57,984 bases of DNA, taken from NCBI RefSeq assembly GCF_014762705.1, contig NZ_JABURL010000072.1:1-57984 (forward strand), read 5' to 3'. The notes under the pieces were generated by a model that saw nothing but the letters and a program-made list of their open reading frames with translations, was not told where the DNA came from and ran no database searches. The translations under genes were made by a program, and so were the position numbers. This stretch comes from Cyclobacterium sp. Lineage in GTDB: Bacteria; Bacteroidota; Bacteroidia; Cytophagales; Cyclobacteriaceae. Shown piece by piece: positions 1-7,959 of this stretch (the first letter of the stretch is position 1; each line of letters opens with the position of its first letter).

Positions 1-86
1 TGAGTGGTTTAATTGGTCTTTTATTGGTCAATATATGGGATCCATCGGTTAAATATTTCAAAGTTCCTTTGGCCCCGGAAAAATAA
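1..86 (+). CDS. C-terminal end of a membrane protein (partial)
   Basis: An open frame runs in from the left edge (first whole codon at 3) and stops at 84-86. It gives 27 residues: a hydrophobic stretch (LIGLLLVNIW) followed by a short polar tail ending in PLAPEK. That pattern suits the last membrane helix and cytoplasmic tail of a multi-pass transporter, but too little is left to name a family. No start or domain is visible inside the window. Confidence 0.4.
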   Translation, partial: SGLIGLLLVNIWDPSVKYFKVPLAPEK

Positions 87-692
87 TTAGCCATTGATAC
101 TCAGTGGTTGCTACCTGATATCGATTTGTGCTTTTCCCAAAACTGCTTGAATTTGACCTAAATTCAATTTAATAGACCTTTATTCAGAAAAATAAAATTA
201 AATTTAATATTAATTTTTTTGTGATTGTTTTCCGGAAAATGAATAGCTATTCAAAAAGTGGATTTAAATAACTTAGTATACAGTAAATAATACTTTAAAT
301 CCGTATCAAATTAAAAAATCACCGCTTAATAAATGTGAGCAAATCAGCCATCTCTTCAAGGCTGAATTGATTTTCCAAACCCTAGGCTATCCCTGATACA
401 GGCAAAGCTTGTACAGTGAAGATTTCAAACCTGGAGAATGTCTGGGTGGATCTACCTGCCTGCACTAACTCAATTGCAGTGCTTGTTACATTGGAAATGA
501 TTCCCTGAACGAATTCACCACTGCTGCTTTCCAATTTTGGGCTTTGTAAATACCTAAAGCAAACAGCAGGAATATAACTATACCTGATAGGCGGAATACG
601 CTTCCCTTTCACATTTTTAACGGTATTTGATAATTTTGGAATCTTAATGTTGCCTATTCAACCTTAATCCTGTAATATTGCAGGCAAGAACC
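87..692. other. Mostly non-coding AT-rich spacer before tRNA-Val
   Basis: About 600 bases separate the left-edge membrane protein from the tRNA. Bases 90-380 are strongly AT-rich with no convincing reading frame. The only open frame of note is a doubtful 76-codon one on the minus strand at 382-612, listed separately. No clear terminator, promoter or repeat was recognised. Confidence 0.5.
382..612 (-). CDS. Doubtful 76-residue hypothetical protein
   Basis: A 76-codon frame on the minus strand starts with ATG at 610-612. The product is basic at the N terminus (MKGKRIPPIR) and has no membrane segment, lipobox or recognisable motif. Base composition here is less AT-rich than the flanks, which is the only argument for a real gene or a decayed gene fragment. 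It has no operon partner and points away from the tRNA. It could equally be a chance frame. Confidence 0.2.
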   Translation of the reverse strand: MKGKRIPPIRYSYIPAVCFRYLQSPKLESSSGEFVQGIISNVTSTAIELVQAGRSTQTFSRFEIFTVQALPVSGIA

Positions 693-767
693 AGGTCGTT
701 AGCTCAGTTGGTTCAGAGCGCTGCCTTGACAGGGCAGAGGTCACCAGTTCGAGCCTGGTACGACCTA
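693..767 (+). tRNA. tRNA-Val (anticodon GAC)
   Basis: A full cloverleaf can be folded. The 7-bp acceptor stem is AGGTCGT (693-699) with ACGACCT (760-766), and A767 is the discriminator base. The D stem is GCTC/GAGC. The anticodon stem CTGCC/GGCAG encloses the loop TTGACAG (726-732), giving anticodon GAC at 728-730. The T arm is ACCAG-TTCGAGC-CTGGT. CCA is not encoded. A T-run starts a few bases after the acceptor stem and may help termination; the convergent cbpM gene ends just downstream. Confidence 0.95.
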
Positions 768-781
768 CTTTTTTCCCTCAT

Positions 782-1078
782 TTATTGGTGTCTGTACAGT
801 TTCCTATTGAGGATAGCCACTTCTTCCTGTAAATTTTTGATTTTTTCCTGTAAGTGGACAATGGCATGGAGACCCTCTATATTGATTTCCATTTCATAAT
901 GAAGCCGGGATAATCTTTCCAATTCAGATACCTGATCAGTAAGAATATAGCTTTTCTCTTCCAAAATAACGATTTCACACAAACCAAACTCAGAAAGCTG
1001 GTGTATGAATGAAATTTCCACCCCACAGTTTTCACAAAACAAATCAATGGGAATATAAGATTCATCTGGATTAATCAT
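782..1078 (-). CDS. cbpM: Chaperone modulator CbpM-like protein
   Basis: This 98-residue protein fits the CbpM family in size and layout: an N-terminal segment typical of MerR-like modulators (residues about 1-60), then a C-terminal helix rich in Glu, Lys and Leu (about 60-95) suited to coiled-coil pairing. CbpM proteins bind the J domain of CbpA and inhibit its co-chaperone activity. The start codon overlaps the end of the upstream cbpA gene by 8 bases, so translation is probably coupled. The assignment rests on the pairing with cbpA as much as on sequence, because CbpM is poorly conserved. A pair of cysteines (CENC, near residue 15) is present; its role is unknown. Confidence 0.8.
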   Translation of the reverse strand: MINPDESYIPIDLFCENCGVEISFIHQLSEFGLCEIVILEEKSYILTDQVSELERLSRLHYEMEINIEGLHAIVHLQEKIKNLQEEVAILNRKLYRHQ

Positions 1079-1982
1079 GGTTTTTCATTTTGGCCAGTTG
1101 GGTAAACAGTTTTTTCTCTTCCTCACTGAGGTTTGTTGGAATATCGATTTGATAAGTTAAAAATAAATCTCCAAAAACCCCTTCATCTTTATACTTTGGA
1201 AATCCTTTTCCCTTTAATTTTACCTTGGTTCCATTCTGAGTGCCCGGAGGAATTTTCAGTTTAACCTTGCCGGTCAAAGTTTCAACGATGGTTTCCCCTC
1301 CCAGGATAGCCGTATACAAACCCAGTTTTTCGGTTTTAAACAGATCCTTGCCTTCTCTTTTATAGATGGGATCTGGCAGAATGTTAAAAGTAATGTAAAG
1401 GTCTCCTCTGGGGCCACCATTTACTCCTTCTCCCCCATGTCCTTTTATTTTAATGGTTTGCCCATCCTCTACACCGGCATGAATGGTTAACCTTATTTTT
1501 TTTCCATTGATGTCCAGCGTACGTTTATCCGACTTAAAAACATCCCGGAGAGGTAATTCCAGGCTGGCGTGCAGGTCCTGACCTTTAAACCTGACCCGGG
1601 AGCCGGACCTGCTACTGCCTGCTCCGAACAGGGATTCGAAAAAGTCAGAAAATCCCCCTTGTCCAAATGCCTGTTCAAAATCCTCCGCACTGTATTGTTG
1701 CCTTGACCTGGCGCCGCCCTGGCCCTGTCGGGCTGACCCCTGCTGAAAAGCATCCGCATGTTTCCATTCCTTCCCAAATTGATCGTATTTTTTTCTTTTT
1801 TCAGGATCACTCAATACCTCGTTGGCCTCATTGAGAGCTTGAAATTTTTTTTGTGCTTCTTTATCATCAGGATTGAGATCAGGATGATACTTCCTGGCCA
1901 GTTTTCTATAGGCTTTTTTTATTTCTTCCTGACTGGCCGTTTTGGGTACTTCCAGTAGGCTGTAATAATCAATAAAATCCAT
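1071..1982 (-). CDS. cbpA: DnaJ-class co-chaperone CbpA
   Basis: This is a J-domain protein of 303 residues. The J domain occupies about 1-70 and carries the HPD motif ([10 protein letters not shown]) needed to stimulate DnaK ATPase. A Gly/Arg/Gln-rich linker follows (about 75-130), then two beta-sandwich substrate-binding domains (about 135-290; GDLYITF and GDLFLTY repeats). There is no cysteine-rich zinc finger, so it is a CbpA/type II protein rather than DnaJ itself. It is transcribed with cbpM, whose start it overlaps. The initiator Met directly precedes the helix I region ([12 protein letters not shown]), so the start is secure. Confidence 0.93.
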   Translation of the reverse strand: MDFIDYYSLLEVPKTASQEEIKKAYRKLARKYHPDLNPDDKEAQKKFQALNEANEVLSDPEKRKKYDQFGKEWKHADAFQQGSARQGQGGARSRQQYSAEDFEQAFGQGGFSDFFESLFGAGSSRSGSRVRFKGQDLHASLELPLRDVFKSDKRTLDINGKKIRLTIHAGVEDGQTIKIKGHGGEGVNGGPRGDLYITFNILPDPIYKREGKDLFKTEKLGLYTAILGGETIVETLTGKVKLKIPPGTQNGTKVKLKGKGFPKYKDEGVFGDLFLTYQIDIPTNLSEEEKKLFTQLAKMKNHD

Positions 1983-2035
1983 TTTCCATTTGCATTTAAT
2001 CCTAACTTTTGTCCTTCTGTTCCCTATTAATTCCC

Positions 2036-2971
2036 TTAAATTTGTTCCAAAAACTGAATTCTTTTTTCTATTGGCGGATGGGTAGCAAACAATCCGGTGA
2101 TGGCTGATAACAAACCTGAGGATTTATCCGGTCTGTTTTCTATAAACAATTCAGCCACATCATCACTTTTGACGGATTGAACCCTGTAATTTCCGGATAT
2201 TTTCCTTAGTGCCGCTGCCAATGCCCAGGGTTTTTTGGTCATTTCTGCAGCACCACTATCGGCCATGTATTCCCTTTTCCGGGAAATGGCAAACCGAAAC
2301 AACATGCTTAACAGAAAAGCGATGAAAGCAATCACCATGGCTATTAACATGGCCCGGTTATCATTTTTACCCCTTCTGCGGCCTGCACCGTACAACATGC
2401 TTCGGAAAAGAATCTGAGCAATAAAAGAAAAAATTCCCACAAAAATGATGGAAATGATCAACAGCCTCACATCCTTATTGCGGATATGCATCAATTCATG
2501 GGCTATTACTCCTTCCAATTCTTCGTCGTTGAGCTTGTCAATAATGCCCCTGGTCAAGGTTACGGTATAGGTTTTTTCGTTGATCCCACTGGCAAAGGCA
2601 TTTAGTGCCTGGTCTTCTATGATATTAACCCGTGGCATCCGCATGCCCTTGCTGATGCACAGGTTTTCTACCAAATTGTACACGCGCATATTTTCCTTCC
2701 TCTCCAGGGGCCTGGACCCTGCCGCACCACTGATCATTTTGGTATGAAAGAAAAATGCGATCACAAACCAAACGGCTACAGCTATCAATACCCCTGGAAT
2801 GGTGTCCAGGAAAATCCCATTGATGGACGCACTGGTATTCTCAGGAGGAAGGGTAAAATAAAGAAAGGCATATACAGCGGCTAATATTAACAGGGGAAAA
2901 CCCAACAAAAGCAGAACAGACCGAAAGTTATTTCTCCTGATTTGGGTTTGAATCCCGATATACGTTGCCAT
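2036..2971 (-). CDS. HtpX-like M48 zinc metalloprotease, membrane-bound
   Basis: This 311-residue protein is a peptidase of family M48. The zinc-binding HExxH site is HELMH, within [13 protein letters not shown], and the third ligand region is [11 protein letters not shown]. Two N-terminal membrane segments (about 19-39 and 54-72) and two further hydrophobic segments after the active site (about 145-165 and 185-205) match HtpX topology. HtpX enzymes act in inner-membrane protein quality control. The gene lies 8 bases after lemA on the same strand, a pairing common in bacteria. Whether this is the functional equivalent of E. coli HtpX or a LemA-associated paralogue cannot be settled from sequence. 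Confidence 0.9.
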   Translation of the reverse strand: MATYIGIQTQIRRNNFRSVLLLLGFPLLILAAVYAFLYFTLPPENTSASINGIFLDTIPGVLIAVAVWFVIAFFFHTKMISGAAGSRPLERKENMRVYNLVENLCISKGMRMPRVNIIEDQALNAFASGINEKTYTVTLTRGIIDKLNDEELEGVIAHELMHIRNKDVRLLIISIIFVGIFSFIAQILFRSMLYGAGRRRGKNDNRAMLIAMVIAFIAFLLSMLFRFAISRKREYMADSGAAEMTKKPWALAAALRKISGNYRVQSVKSDDVAELFIENRPDKSSGLLSAITGLFATHPPIEKRIQFLEQI

Positions 2972-2979
2972 TCTGTAAA

Positions 2980-3543
2980 CTAAAATTTAATTTCTGGTGC
3001 CTGGTCCAATCTTTCCCTTTCGGCATTTCCTACATCAAACATGGTTTCCGTATGAAATCCAAACATGCCGGCAATGACATTGGATGGAAAACTTTGTACG
3101 GCCACATTGTATTCTTTGGTAGCAGAATTGAAATACCTTCTAGCAGCGGCCAGTTTGTTCTCCACATCGGATATTTCATTTTGGAGTTGTAAAAAATTGG
3201 TGTTCGCCTTCAGATCAGGATAGGCTTCAACCTGAATTTGTAAACCCTGCAGGGCAGCACCTAATTCCTGTTCTGCGGCAATTTTTCCATCTATGGTAGA
3301 AGCTTTCATTGCCCTGGACCTTGCTTCTGTAACCCTGGTCAGAACACCTGCTTCGTGCTCCATATATCCTTTTACACTGCTTACCAATTGAGGAATCAGG
3401 TCATGCCTTTGTTTTAATTGCACATCTATGTCAGCAAAGGCATTTTCCCTGTTATTCTTATAAGCAACAAGCTTATTGTAAAGTGAAACAACGAAAATAC
3501 CGATTAGGACGGCAACAATAATGATGATTAATGTAGTGCTCAT
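2980..3543 (-). CDS. lemA: LemA family membrane protein
   Basis: A 187-residue LemA protein. A single N-terminal hydrophobic helix (about 3-22) is followed by a mostly helical body with the family pattern VAYKNNRENAFADIDVQLKQ and a conserved LIPQLV segment. LemA proteins are anchored in the membrane with the helical domain exposed; their biochemical role is not established. The gene is first in a two-gene operon with the HtpX-like protease. Length and start fit the family. Confidence 0.93.
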   Translation of the reverse strand: MSTTLIIIIVAVLIGIFVVSLYNKLVAYKNNRENAFADIDVQLKQRHDLIPQLVSSVKGYMEHEAGVLTRVTEARSRAMKASTIDGKIAAEQELGAALQGLQIQVEAYPDLKANTNFLQLQNEISDVENKLAAARRYFNSATKEYNVAVQSFPSNVIAGMFGFHTETMFDVGNAERERLDQAPEIKF

Positions 3544-3623
3544 GGTTTGGGGTTTTATCCTTTAAAGTCTGAATATACAAAAATTGAGATTTATTCTTAT
3601 ATTTATAATTCAATTTTAAGTTT

Positions 3624-4022
3624 ATGAAAAAATTTATTGGCCCTGCTATTGTTGTGTTGGTCATTGTCCTTGCCGGTGTTTTTTGGTGGAGGTATTATTT
3701 TGTATTTGCTGAAGGCGTAAAGGCCGGCAATCTCAATTATTTTGAGAAGAAGGGATTTATTTTCAAAACCTGGGAGGGCCGTCTGGTTCAGGATGGTTTT
3801 CAAAGTCCCAATCCCGGAGCCCTTCAAAGCAATGAATTTCGTTTTAGCGCCGCAGAAGGAGATTCGGTATCCTTAATTCTGGAAAGATCTGGAGGGAAAT
3901 TTGTAGAACTCAGATACAAGGAGTACCTGAACCCTATCCCCTGGAGAGGGGCCAGTGAATATGTGGTTACCGAGGTTTTAGAGGTGACTGATGCGAGAAA
4001 TTCGGGTTTACCGATGCGTTAA
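3624..4022 (+). CDS. Small membrane-anchored protein, function unknown
   Basis: The 132-residue product has one N-terminal hydrophobic segment (about 5-25) and then a soluble domain containing GFIFKTWEGRL, which resembles a group of short Bacteroidota proteins (often carrying an unreliable '6-phosphogluconate dehydrogenase' label) with a 'kGvvFKTWEG' motif. No catalytic motif or nucleotide-binding site is visible, so that enzyme name should not be used. The segment is not followed by a lipobox cysteine. It diverges from lemA, with an 80-base intergenic region, and is followed by a strong hairpin. Confidence 0.7.
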   Translation: MKKFIGPAIVVLVIVLAGVFWWRYYFVFAEGVKAGNLNYFEKKGFIFKTWEGRLVQDGFQSPNPGALQSNEFRFSAAEGDSVSLILERSGGKFVELRYKEYLNPIPWRGASEYVVTEVLEVTDARNSGLPMR

Positions 4023-4023
4023 T

Positions 4024-4062
4024 AAAAAAAGCGGCGAAGATTAATATTTTCACCGCTTTTTC
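4024..4062. terminator. Bidirectional rho-independent terminator
   Basis: An inverted repeat pairs 4026-4038 (AAAAAGCGGCGAA) with 4049-4061 (TTCACCGCTTTTT), with one C-A mismatch and a 10-base loop. It has A and T runs on either side, so it can terminate in both directions. It lies between the ends of the small anchored protein (+) and the molybdenum hydroxylase large subunit (-). Confidence 0.8.
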
Positions 4063-4075
4063 ATTTTAATTGATT

Positions 4076-6232
4076 TTAAGCCGGATCAGCCAGTTTGACA
4101 TTCTTCATTTCCTCCTGTTCCATAAAAGGTTGGTTTCTAACCCTTTTACCAGAGGCCTTGTAAATGGCATTGGCGATTGCCCCTCCTGTAGGAGGTAAAG
4201 CCGGTTCTCCCAAACCAGTAGGGTCTATTCCATTATCGATGAAATGGGTTTCTATCTCAGGAATCTCCTTCATTTTGATCAGTCGGTAAGAATCAAAGTT
4301 TTTCTGATCTGAAATACCATCTGTGAAGGTCATGTTGGTAAACATGGCATGTCCCATACCATCCACCATTCCTCCCCTTACCTGCTGGTCAGCTCCGGTC
4401 GGGTTTACTACAATACCGCAATCGGTTACGGCATAGATTTTATCCAAAACAGGTGCTCCGTTGACCATTCTGGCTTCCGCCACCTGACCAACATAAGATC
4501 TATGGGAAAAATATACGCTAATTCCCTGTGAAACACCTTGTTTATTGCCCCATCCGGACTTTTCCGCTACTGTCTCCACCACTTTCCTCATCCTGTCTAT
4601 ATCGTAATGTATCTCACCTACAGGATTGGATTTGGCCCTATCCAGTAACTCCAGCCTAAACGCAACAGGATCTTTTCCTGCGGCCTCGGCAACCTCATCC
4701 AGGAAGGACTGTTCTGCAAAAGCCAGGAAATTGGTGATGGGTGCTCTCCATGCATTGGTAGTGATGGGAGACTTGTATTCCAGAGATTCAATCAATAGGT
4801 TATCAACTGACCCTGAAGGAAAGTTGTTCTCCCGGGTACAATTGCCCGCATTGATACCTACTCCTCTCAATTTGTAGCCGATCAGCTTATTATCTTTATC
4901 CAAGGCTGCTTCAAACCTGTATTTTACTGCAGGCCGGTAGGCTCCTCCCGTAATGTCATCTTCCCTGGACCATGTCAATTTCACCGGTGCATTGAGCATT
5001 TTGGACAATTCCACCGCCTCTTCCACAAAGTCAGCCCGAAGTCTCCTTCCAAACCCTCCTCCAAGGCGGGTCATTTCTACAGTCACCTTGTCGGGAGAAA
5101 CCCCGCAGATCTCTGCTGCCGCATTTCTTGCCCTGTCTGGTGTCTGTGTAGGACCTACCAATTCTACTCCATCAGCTTTCACATGGGCGAAAAAGTTCAT
5201 GGGTTCCATCGGACTATGGGATAAAAAAGGACATTGATATTCACTCTTGACCACTTTGGCAGCGGAACTAAAAGCTGTACGCACGTCCCCATCCTGACGC
5301 TTGACATCTCCTTTTCCAGTATTTAACATTTCATCAAAAACCTGGTTGTGAAATGCAGTGGATTCCAGCTTACCATCAATGGGTTCATATTGCACTTTTA
5401 ACTGCTTCCTGGCTTTCATCAAAGGCCAGGTGGAATCACCTACAATGGCCACGTTATTTTTAAAAGTAAGCACATCTTTAACACCTTTGATTTGCTTGAC
5501 AGCTTCGGCATCTACGGATTTCAGCTTCATGCCAAAAGGAGGACGCTGAATCATGGCATGTACCATCCCCTCCCTGTAAATGTCCAGGCCGTACAATGGC
5601 TGCCCGGTAAACATGGCTTTATTGTCTACATTTTTAACAGGCGTACCAATGATTTTAAAATCATTGATGTTTTTTAGCTTGACATTTTCAGGAACAGGAA
5701 TAAGCGCAGCCTCATTCGCCAGTTCCCCATAGGTTAATTTTTTCGATCCATGGATTACATGACCATTCTCGGTCTTCAAATCCGACACGGAAACCCCCAG
5801 TCGTTTGGCCGCGGCCTCCATTAACATTTGTCGGGCAGTGGCTCCTGCAGTTCTCAATCTCTCCCAGGAATGGGGCATGGCACCAGAGCCTCCAGTCACC
5901 TGTCTGTCATACTTTTCAGTATCCAGAAAAGCTTGTTGCACCCTAACCTTAGACCAGTCCACATCCAGTTCTTCCGCTACTATCATGGGAAAGGAAGTCT
6001 TGATATTTTGTCCCAACTCCGGATTTGGAGAAAAGATCACCACATGGTCTGTGGGGGAAATGGATAAATAGCTGTTGAAATTTAAGGCACTGTTTAAAAC
6101 TTCCTCGTCACTGACCACCTTCATTTTAGGGGAATCACAACCAGTCCAGTTAAACCCGATCAATAGCCCTCCTCCTGCGGTGGCAAAAATCTTTAAGAAA
6201 TCTCTTCTATTTGTTTTCAATTCTTTTTCCAT
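4076..6232 (-). CDS. Molybdopterin-binding aldehyde/xanthine-oxidase-family subunit (IorB-like)
   Basis: The 718-residue protein is the large subunit of a molybdenum hydroxylase of the isoquinoline 1-oxidoreductase beta type. It starts with a twin-arginine signal (NRRDFLKIF, then GGGLLIGF), so the folded enzyme is probably exported to the periplasm. Molybdopterin-binding signatures include RLGGGFGRR and the C-terminal GLGEPALPPTGGA, which holds the glutamate that acts as base in this family. It follows the 2Fe-2S subunit gene after 2 bases. No FAD-binding subunit is encoded nearby, as expected for Ior-type enzymes that pass electrons to a cytochrome or other external acceptor. The substrate cannot be predicted. 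Confidence 0.9.
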   Translation of the reverse strand: MEKELKTNRRDFLKIFATAGGGLLIGFNWTGCDSPKMKVVSDEEVLNSALNFNSYLSISPTDHVVIFSPNPELGQNIKTSFPMIVAEELDVDWSKVRVQQAFLDTEKYDRQVTGGSGAMPHSWERLRTAGATARQMLMEAAAKRLGVSVSDLKTENGHVIHGSKKLTYGELANEAALIPVPENVKLKNINDFKIIGTPVKNVDNKAMFTGQPLYGLDIYREGMVHAMIQRPPFGMKLKSVDAEAVKQIKGVKDVLTFKNNVAIVGDSTWPLMKARKQLKVQYEPIDGKLESTAFHNQVFDEMLNTGKGDVKRQDGDVRTAFSSAAKVVKSEYQCPFLSHSPMEPMNFFAHVKADGVELVGPTQTPDRARNAAAEICGVSPDKVTVEMTRLGGGFGRRLRADFVEEAVELSKMLNAPVKLTWSREDDITGGAYRPAVKYRFEAALDKDNKLIGYKLRGVGINAGNCTRENNFPSGSVDNLLIESLEYKSPITTNAWRAPITNFLAFAEQSFLDEVAEAAGKDPVAFRLELLDRAKSNPVGEIHYDIDRMRKVVETVAEKSGWGNKQGVSQGISVYFSHRSYVGQVAEARMVNGAPVLDKIYAVTDCGIVVNPTGADQQVRGGMVDGMGHAMFTNMTFTDGISDQKNFDSYRLIKMKEIPEIETHFIDNGIDPTGLGEPALPPTGGAIANAIYKASGKRVRNQPFMEQEEMKNVKLADPA

Positions 6233-6234
6233 GG

Positions 6235-6696
6235 TTATTTGGTTTTAGCTGATGCCAACTTAACTGCTTCCTTGATTCTGTGATAGGTACCGCACCTGCA
6301 AATATTGGCATTCATACCTTCCACAATTTCCTCATCACTGGGTGAAGGATACTTTTTAAGAAAAGCCGCAGCGGTCATGATCTGACCTGCCTGGCAGTAG
6401 CCACACTGAGCCACATCCACTTCTTCCCAGGCCTTTTGCACAGGGTGGTCTCCTTTTTCGGATAATCCTTCTATCGTAGTCACTTTATCATTTTTCACCG
6501 CAGAAACAGGCAAAACGCATGACCTTACTGCCTCGTCGTTGATGTGAACCGTACAGGCACCACACTGGGCGATACCACAGGAGTATTTTGTTCCGACCAG
6601 GCCCAGGTTGTCCCGGAGTACCCACAATAAAGGTGTGTCTTCATCGACATCTACCTCGTAGCTTTTTCCGTTGATTTGAAGTTTGTAGTTAGCCAT
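6235..6696 (-). CDS. (2Fe-2S) subunit of molybdenum hydroxylase (IorA-like)
   Basis: A 153-residue two-cluster iron-sulfur subunit. The plant-type ferredoxin cluster ligands are C40, C45, C48 and C60 (SCGIAQCGAC), and the second cluster uses C98, C101, C133 and C135 (QCGYC and CRC). This is the standard small subunit of the xanthine oxidase family, delivering electrons from the molybdenum site. It is first in a two-gene operon with the large subunit; the Tat signal sits only on the large subunit, so the pair probably assembles in the cytoplasm and is exported together. Confidence 0.93.
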   Translation of the reverse strand: MANYKLQINGKSYEVDVDEDTPLLWVLRDNLGLVGTKYSCGIAQCGACTVHINDEAVRSCVLPVSAVKNDKVTTIEGLSEKGDHPVQKAWEEVDVAQCGYCQAGQIMTAAAFLKKYPSPSDEEIVEGMNANICRCGTYHRIKEAVKLASAKTK

Positions 6697-7107
6697 TTTT
6701 TAAATTTCTATTGTTAATTTTTGAATTAAACCTTGTTAACTGTAATTCAATTGATTGCATTATTGTTGGTAATATTTTAGGATTTAATGCAAGACTTTTG
6801 GAAATCATTAATTGTTAGACAGTTAAATCCTGATACAGTTTTAAATTTAATTGGAAATTAATAAAAATTGGAGAAAATTTAATGGGAAATAATGAAATGA
6901 TACAAAATGAAGTGAAAAAATCGGTTATCTATAATTGATCTAATTTACTACAATCTAGATCCCTCATTGCCGTCAAATTCTATTCCCCATTTTATTTTTA
7001 GAAAAAAGCCAAATTATTTTTTTGAACTTCTGTTTTTAATAATTAAATTTTGAATCCTATTAAACCAACATTATTTTTCTTTTGCCGCATTACTATCAGA
7101 ATGTTAA
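6697..7107. other. Divergent intergenic region, about 410 bp
   Basis: This AT-rich region separates the start of the molybdenum hydroxylase operon (-) from the start of the four-gene envelope operon (+). It must carry both promoters. One candidate promoter for the rightward operon is listed separately. I saw no clear operator palindrome, riboswitch or short gene here. Confidence 0.6.
7021..7052 (+). promoter_or_regulatory. Candidate Bacteroidota promoter for the envelope operon
   Basis: TTTG (7021-7024) is followed by 19 bases and then TAAATTTTG (7044-7052). This is one base longer than the Bacteroidota -7 consensus TAnnTTTG but has the expected spacing. It lies 55 bases before the ATG of the DUF5675 gene. 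The match is imperfect, and in AT-rich DNA chance matches occur. Confidence 0.35.
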
Positions 7108-7929
7108 ATGAAAAGGTTTGCCGGACTTCTTTTGTTGGCTTTGGTAATTTTGACCGTAGCCTTCTTTATTTATAACCCTCAAGTCCTAGAAAATATCTGG
7201 ATGTGGCTGGTTGGGTTTATTGGATACGTCATTTATTTTCTGAATAAAGGAGCCGATTCTATTAAAAATCTGTTCAAAATGTCCGCTTTTTCCGAATCCC
7301 CGGAAAAGGTAAACGAAAGTTCCGGTAAAGTCCCCCTAACGCAGTTGGGAAATAAGGAACCGGATTTGGCCCACCTGGAAAATTTGTTCAATAAATTTCG
7401 GCAGGAAGAAGAAAGTTTATCTCAAACAGACCTTACGGTATTGAGGTACACAGATGATGGGAAAACCACGCTGGGATTAATGTATGTTGATGGGCGTTTC
7501 TTTGCCTACACATTGGAGGACACCCATAGGGATGAGAAAATTTCCGGCAATACGCGGATTCCTGAGGGCAGGTATCCCTTGTCCATTAACCCAAACCTAA
7601 CCGAGCTAACCCAAAGATACAGAAATCGTTTTCCCTGGTTTGAATACCATATAGAAATCCAAAATATCCCCAATTATGACCTGGTATATATTCACATTGG
7701 CAATACGCATGAGGATACAAGGGGCTGTATTTTATTGGCAGACGGAGTCAATGCAGCCTCTGCGGAAAAAATGGTCACTCATTCGCAAAAGGCCTACGAG
7801 CGGTTTTATCAATCCATTTATCCAAGAGTAAGCAGCAATACTCCGCTTAGTATCCGGATTTTAAATGAAGATTGGATAAAAAAAGCCACCATTAAATCAA
7901 CTACTTCACAAGCTATTCCTCAAACCTGA
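7108..7929 (+). CDS. Membrane-anchored DUF5675 protein
   Basis: The 273-residue product has two N-terminal hydrophobic segments (about 5-22 and 30-46), a linker, and a C-terminal domain (about 107-255) of the DUF5675 type, with YTLEDTHRD and the strongly conserved motif HIGN (196-199) followed by DTRGCIL (203-209). DUF5675 has no established function. The spacing of H196, T204, G206 and C207 resembles the H...[ST]xGC active site of YkuD-type L,D-transpeptidases, but that likeness is only my reading. It is the first gene of a four-gene operon with a muramidase-domain protein 30 bases downstream, which points to peptidoglycan or envelope work. Confidence 0.75.
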   Translation: MKRFAGLLLLALVILTVAFFIYNPQVLENIWMWLVGFIGYVIYFLNKGADSIKNLFKMSAFSESPEKVNESSGKVPLTQLGNKEPDLAHLENLFNKFRQEEESLSQTDLTVLRYTDDGKTTLGLMYVDGRFFAYTLEDTHRDEKISGNTRIPEGRYPLSINPNLTELTQRYRNRFPWFEYHIEIQNIPNYDLVYIHIGNTHEDTRGCILLADGVNAASAEKMVTHSQKAYERFYQSIYPRVSSNTPLSIRILNEDWIKKATIKSTTSQAIPQT

Positions 7930-7959
7930 GAAACACTTCAACAGACATTGACAGTAATT

